From positions 1-37,391 of the forward strand of contig CALVVR010000015.1 of assembly GCA_944363915.1 (NCBI GenBank): a stretch of DNA of 37,391 nt. Direction: 5' to 3'. Position numbers and translations under genes: made by a program. The notes beneath the pieces are model-generated. The model worked only from the letters and a program-made list of their open reading frames with translations, made no database searches and was not told the origin of the DNA. Below are positions 34,124-37,391 of the stretch, piece after piece. Numbering within the stretch: the first letter of the stretch is position 1; the number at the start of each line of letters is the position of its first letter. The stretch is from an uncultured Bacilli bacterium (GTDB taxonomy: Bacteria; Bacillota_I; Bacilli_A; RF39; UBA660).

Positions 34124-34403
34124 GGTAACTGAACTCTCCACCTCCTGCATTTATGTGATTAGATATAACTACCACATCATCACTGTTACCAAAAGCGTCT
34201 AATACTCTATTAACTCTTTCGGTCGGACTAATAGTTTCATCTGTACTTCTTATAATCTTGACAGGTACTCCTAATTCTCTAAAACGATCATACATATAAT
34301 TAGATATTTTTAAATTTAAATCTTTTTCTATAATCCCATTGCCACTTGCTCCAGGATCATCTCCCCCATGACCAGCATCAATTACTATTTTATATTCTTC
34401 CAT
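34098..34403 (-). pseudogene. N-acetylmuramoyl-L-alanine amidase, 5' half
   Basis: The first half of the gene split by the integrative element. The start MEEYKIVIDAGHGGDDPG is supported by GAGGAGG 6 bases upstream. Zn ligands His12 (AGHGG), Glu26 (GIIEKD) and the His of SNHINAGGGE are present. The frame then runs into element DNA (FSYHYKEMIGY, then stop). The catalytic Glu lies in the 3' half at 22023-23104, so this fragment cannot be active. The last genuine amidase codons are at about 34138-34145. Confidence 0.9.
34124..34144 (-). other. Attachment site junction, right (attP arm plus core)
   Basis: Reading plus, the arm GGTAACTGAACTCT (34124-34137) is followed by the 7-base core CCACCTC (34138-34144), then by amidase sequence. 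Confidence 0.85.
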
Positions 34404-34458
34404 AAGCTTCCTCCTCAAATTATTTTATGAAATTACTAAACTTTTGACATAAAATATA

Positions 34459-34485
34459 ACAAAAAAGAATGTAATAATACATTCT
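34459..34485 (-). terminator. Terminator of htrA
   Basis: On the minus strand AGAATGTA, TTAT, TACATTCT is followed by TTTTTTG, overlapping the stop codon of htrA. Confidence 0.85.
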
Positions 34486-35569
34486 AAATTGCATCGGTTA
34501 ATTTAACTTCAACGGTTTTTAATTCACCATCTCGTTCATACTCTATTTCAATGGTATCACCAATACTATACTTATATAAAATATATCTAAGATGAGTATT
34601 ATCCTCTATTTCAACATCATCAATTTTTAAAATAACATCATCTTTTTGAAATCCGGCTACTGAAGCTGGTGAGCCGTCTTCAACATCAATAACAACCACT
34701 CCTTTAGTATAATCCTTATCTAAATATACTTTGTAAGTGAATAAAGCATATTGATTATTTGCATCAATCATACTAATTCCTAATAATGGTCTTTCGATTT
34801 TTTCACCATTTTCAAGTCTATCTAATACCGAAGTAGCCATTTCAACTGGAATAGCGAACCCCATTCCCTCAATTTCATCTTCAACCAATTTCAAAGTATT
34901 AATACCAATAACTTCACCTTGCATATTCACTAAAGGACCACCACTATTACCTGGATTAATTGCAGTATTAGTTTGTAGTACCTCCATCATGAATTCATCA
35001 CCATTTTCTAAAGTTACAGGAACGGTTCGATTCATTCCAGAAATTATCCCCTTAGTAACTGTTCCATAGTATTTAACATCAATTGGTGTCCCGACAGCAA
35101 ATACAGTATCACCTATTTCTAAATCAGTACTGTTTCCCAAAGTTGCTACTTGTAAAACAAAATCCTTATCAACACGTAATACAGCTAAATCAGCATATTC
35201 ATCACTGCCTAATAAAGTTGCTTCTACTGTAACTTCCTGCATATTGGTAACTTCAATTTTACGAGCATCAACAATAACATGATGGTTAGTTAAAATATAG
35301 CCATAATCATCATCAGTTTTATAGACAAATCCTGTTCCAGTAGCTTGCAAACTACGGTCATAGTTAAGAACAGTAACGACTGAATCATAAACTTTTTTAA
35401 CTGCTGGAGCAATTGTATCACTCTCATTAATTGTTACTACTTCTTCAACCACTTTAGTTTCTCCATTACTATCAGGAATATAGTAGACAACTAATAAAGT
35501 TAAAGAAACGCCAATAAATAAAGATATAATAACTGAAGTTAAATAAATTATTTTATTTTTCAAATTCAT
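34484..35569 (-). CDS. htrA: HtrA/DegP-family membrane serine protease
   Basis: A surface quality-control protease. One membrane helix (about 7-30) anchors a trypsin-like domain with the triad His97 (TNHHV), Asp127 (EYADLAV) and Ser209 (NPGNSGGPLV), followed by a single PDZ domain (about 265-355; GVVVIDVEDGSPASVAGFQKDDVILKI). At 361 aa it is the usual one-PDZ form of Firmicutes. GAAAGG lies only 3 bases before the ATG, so the TTG two codons later is an alternative start. It lies 8 bases after the Abi_2 gene, so the two form an operon. Confidence 0.93.
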   Translation of the reverse strand: MNLKNKIIYLTSVIISLFIGVSLTLLVVYYIPDSNGETKVVEEVVTINESDTIAPAVKKVYDSVVTVLNYDRSLQATGTGFVYKTDDDYGYILTNHHVIVDARKIEVTNMQEVTVEATLLGSDEYADLAVLRVDKDFVLQVATLGNSTDLEIGDTVFAVGTPIDVKYYGTVTKGIISGMNRTVPVTLENGDEFMMEVLQTNTAINPGNSGGPLVNMQGEVIGINTLKLVEDEIEGMGFAIPVEMATSVLDRLENGEKIERPLLGISMIDANNQYALFTYKVYLDKDYTKGVVVIDVEDGSPASVAGFQKDDVILKIDDVEIEDNTHLRYILYKYSIGDTIEIEYERDGELKTVEVKLTDAI

Positions 35570-35576
35570 CACCCTT

Positions 35577-36506
35577 TCAATCTATATCTGAAATATCACG
35601 CCAATTATTAGGAAAACCAATTTTGTTCAAAATCACACTTGTATCAACCGAATCAATTTTTCCATCCAAAATATCTATTTCATAGCTTATTTCTCTTATA
35701 GCATCATGAAACTCATCTTCGCTTAACATTTGCTTAAGAATTATTAATACAGCAAAGAAATCATTCTTACCATAAATATACTCATCATCTGTTTTAGGTA
35801 TGTTTAAAATTTGATGATAACGATTATCAGGAATACTGCGTTGAGTTTGATGATCATATAAAATATCTTCATGAGCACATAAATTGCGATAATTTGAAAG
35901 AATTGATAAATATATACTTAAATCTCTTCTGTCAATATTATAAAAACTAGCTATTTCCTCTTGATCTTCATCTTTTAGTATTGTATATAATTCAGAAATA
36001 ATTCCAAATGATAAAACTTTTACAGACACCCACATCGGTATATAACCATAATTGCTTATATAGTGCTTTGTGGCTCTATGTTGCTTACCGTTTAATCTTA
36101 TCTGCCGTTTCATTTTATTTATAATGTCATTTACTTGGCTAAGTTTAAAACTTTCTTGTCTAAAATGTTTAGGATTTAAATAATCTTTCTCTTTATAACC
36201 ATATTTTTTTGACAGTTGATAACTAATAATTGATTTTATATTGTTTTCTATTATCAAAATATTCTTAAACATAATATTTCGCATTCTTCGATCAAATACA
36301 AAAATAGAGTAAAGTTCCTCGAAAGTAGCACCTTGTACGAAACGACCTTTGTTTTCTGGATCAATTAATAAATGACGGTAACCATTTATAAAAAAATAAT
36401 TTTCTTTAAACAGAATTTCTTTTGTTCGGTTATAATCATTAATTATTAAACCACGTGATTCTAAGATTCTAACTTGTTCATCTAATGTTTTAAATGTCTT
36501 TTGCAT
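35577..36506 (-). CDS. Abi_2 (AbiD/AbiF-like) HEPN protein
   Basis: A 309-aa protein of the Abi_2 family, linked to abortive phage infection in Lactococcus (AbiD/AbiF). Family features are LLIDPENKGRFVQGATFEEL, FDRRMRNIMFKNILIIENNI, YIPMWVSVKVLSFGIISELY and SILSNYRNLCAHEDILYD. The last holds Arg207-x4-His212, the HEPN RNase motif, so it is predicted to be an RNA-cleaving or RNA-binding protein. It lies outside the integrative element, upstream of htrA with an 8-base gap, and so belongs to the chromosome. Confidence 0.88.
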   Translation of the reverse strand: MQKTFKTLDEQVRILESRGLIINDYNRTKEILFKENYFFINGYRHLLIDPENKGRFVQGATFEELYSIFVFDRRMRNIMFKNILIIENNIKSIISYQLSKKYGYKEKDYLNPKHFRQESFKLSQVNDIINKMKRQIRLNGKQHRATKHYISNYGYIPMWVSVKVLSFGIISELYTILKDEDQEEIASFYNIDRRDLSIYLSILSNYRNLCAHEDILYDHQTQRSIPDNRYHQILNIPKTDDEYIYGKNDFFAVLIILKQMLSEDEFHDAIREISYEIDILDGKIDSVDTSVILNKIGFPNNWRDISDID

Positions 36507-36572
36507 TTTACCACCATTTTAATTATATCATAAAAATTATATAAAAACGTGAAAAATAAATGATATTTTTCC

Positions 36573-36602
36573 AAAAAAACCTATCAATTTGATAGGTTTT
36601 TG
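36573..36602 (-). terminator. Terminator after the DUF1292-like gene
   Basis: AACCTATC, 5-base loop, GATAGGTT is followed on minus by a run of T. It overlaps the stop region of the gene at 36604. Confidence 0.85.
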
Positions 36603-36603
36603 A

Positions 36604-36852
36604 TTATTCTTCTAATAATCCTACATATTTACATATTAATGAAACTAGATTTGGATCTTTAATCTTCTTAACGCTTTTCTGCCCATTATAATCAACTTCT
36701 TGGAAAACAACAAATTCATCAGTTACATCTTCTTCATTATCTGTCGTTCTTATGGCAACAAAATAATTATCACCTTTATATATTGCTTGTTTTAGGACAA
36801 CATATTTTCTTCCATCAGCTAATTCCATTACTTGGTTTATTCTATTCTCCAT
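36604..36852 (-). CDS. DUF1292-like small protein
   Basis: An 82-aa protein resembling DUF1292: an N-terminal strand pair (VMELADGRKYVVLKQAIYKGDNYFVAI) and VVFQEVDYNGQKSVKKIKDPNLVSLICKYV. The family function is unknown. It starts 2 bases after the previous gene stop, so translation is probably coupled to it. Confidence 0.75.
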   Translation of the reverse strand: MENRINQVMELADGRKYVVLKQAIYKGDNYFVAIRTTDNEEDVTDEFVVFQEVDYNGQKSVKKIKDPNLVSLICKYVGLLEE

Positions 36853-36854
36853 AA

Positions 36855-37391
36855 TTATTTTGTTTTCCCTCCTTCAACACTTTTAGTATCATTAAGTTCG
36901 TTTTTAAATAGGTCATTCAAATCTTTAAATGCATCATAAGCATCATCTAACTTATCATCAGTCACATCATAATGATCTTTAACAAAATCATCTACCGCAT
37001 CTTTAACAGTATAATCAGCATTACCAGTAGTAGTATCTTCAAATTTGTTAGTAATAGTACCATTGTCATCTACACTGCTGCTTACTAAGTTAGGATCTTC
37101 AGAATAATTAGCATTTCCAACATTATTTTTATTTAAATTATCTAAAAGTTCATCGGCTACAACTTGTTGAAGAGAGTCACTCTTACCACTTGAAAGTTCC
37201 ACATTATCAGTAACCGCTACACTTCCATCAGAAGTTTGAATAATACCAACTTCTCCTGGTTTAACCTCTTGTGTAACTGTTTGGTCTGGTTCAGGAATAA
37301 TTCCTGGATCTGGATCTGGTGTTGGTTCTGGTGTTGGTTCTGGTGTTGGTTCTGGTGTTGGTTCTGGTGTTGGTTCTGGTGTTGGTTCTGG
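36855..37391 (-). CDS. C-terminus of a protein with a Pro-Glu-Pro-Thr repeat (runs off window)
   Basis: The frame is open to the right edge, so the ATG-less start at 37202 (a GTG) is not a genuine start. From the edge the protein reads (PTPE) repeats, then PDPDPGIIPEPDQTV, then an acidic, Asp/Asn/Thr-rich domain with DELLDNLNKNN and DAVDDFVKDHYDVTDDKLDDAYDAFKDL (Asp/Lys-rich helix). The N-terminal domain is outside the window. A Pro-rich spacer of this kind normally crosses the cell wall or links an extracellular domain, but no signal or anchor can be seen. Confidence 0.75.
   Translation of the reverse strand, partial: PEPTPEPTPEPTPEPTPEPTPEPTPDPDPGIIPEPDQTVTQEVKPGEVGIIQTSDGSVAVTDNVELSSGKSDSLQQVVADELLDNLNKNNVGNANYSEDPNLVSSSVDDNGTITNKFEDTTTGNADYTVKDAVDDFVKDHYDVTDDKLDDAYDAFKDLNDLFKNELNDTKSVEGGKTK
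37315..37391. repeat. 12-bp tandem repeat, at least 6.4 copies
   Basis: The unit TCTGGTGTTGGT is perfectly repeated from 37315 to the edge. It codes for the PTPE spacer; the copy number is likely variable. Confidence 0.95.

Larger units (their letters stand above)
23098..34144 (-). mobile_element. 11.04-kb serine-recombinase integrative element inserted in the amidase gene
   Basis: The core GAGGTGG (minus strand; CCACCTC on plus) is present at 23098-23104 and 34138-34144, 11,040 bases apart. Just inside lie AGAGTTTAGTTACC (23106-23119) and GGTAACTGAACTCT (34124-34137), inverted copies with one mismatch. These are the two arms of a dyad-symmetric attP, as expected for large serine integrases. 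Removing the segment joins ...AATGCAG, GAGGTGG, TGAAGGTGC... and restores the amidase frame NAGGGEGAE. The element encodes its own recombinase (24216-25862), an RHH regulator, a probable small RNA, a helicase and an AbiE-type operon. No relaxase or conjugation gene is visible, so it is not self-transmissible by known means. Confidence 0.9.

Overview
The window is AT-rich chromosomal DNA from a low-GC Gram-positive bacterium. The gene set (scpA/scpB, a YjbA-like protein, an LTA-synthase-type enzyme, trmL, feoA/feoB, an agr quorum-sensing locus, a CwlJ-like hydrolase, htrA) and strong AGGAGG-type ribosome sites with frequent TTG/GTG starts point to the class Bacilli, probably an Erysipelotrichia- or RF39-like gut lineage. 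The species cannot be fixed from this sequence. TGA is used as a stop and the tRNA-Trp anticodon is CCA, so the standard bacterial code applies. The cwlJ-like gene hints at spore formers in the ancestry.

Layout. 1-3200: mobile DNA next to a tRNA-Leu(CAA) gene. It holds the 3' end of an IS110-family transposase and a large serine recombinase with an unusual C-terminal extension. That recombinase has a strong promoter, a 16-residue leader peptide and a long terminator hairpin in front of it, which is a textbook attenuator layout. 3365-11518: core genes, almost all on the minus strand (scpB, scpA, a YjbA-like protein, a small membrane protein, an LtaS-like enzyme, an RNHCP protein on plus, a membrane-anchored acidic protein, trmL, a stand-alone Clp-like AAA ATPase, a thioredoxin-like lipoprotein, a LysM protein, two cold-shock proteins). 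11600-14960: an agr system with agrB and an unlisted agrD on plus, facing agrA-agrC on minus. 14967-22020: feoB/feoA, a transposase-like HTH protein, membrane proteins, a membrane-SGNH hydrolase gene split by one in-frame TAA, tRNA-Trp, and cwlJ.

22023-34403 is the most striking region. A single N-acetylmuramoyl-L-alanine amidase/LysM gene has been split in two by an 11,040-bp integrative element. The element ends can be placed to the base: the 7-bp core GAGGTGG (minus strand) sits at both junctions (23098-23104 and 34138-34144), and 14-bp arms that are inverted copies of each other lie just inside. Joining the two gene halves across one core restores the reading frame NAGGGEGAE of a normal amidase, so excision would repair the gene. 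The element encodes its own large serine recombinase, an RHH regulator, a probable small RNA, two tiny ORFs made by a 37-bp tandem duplication, a scarred metallophosphoesterase/ASCH remnant, a 902-residue SF1-type helicase, and a four-gene operon: AbiEi, AbiEii, a 527-residue unknown protein and a UPF0158 protein. That operon, with its own promoter, operator-like repeats and terminator, is bracketed by 28-bp direct repeats. One of these repeats is the element's own right attachment arm, so the operon looks like a defence module added by accretion.

34484-37391: htrA, a HEPN-type Abi_2 protein, a DUF1292-like protein and the C-terminus of a protein with a Pro-Glu-Pro-Thr repeat that runs off the window.
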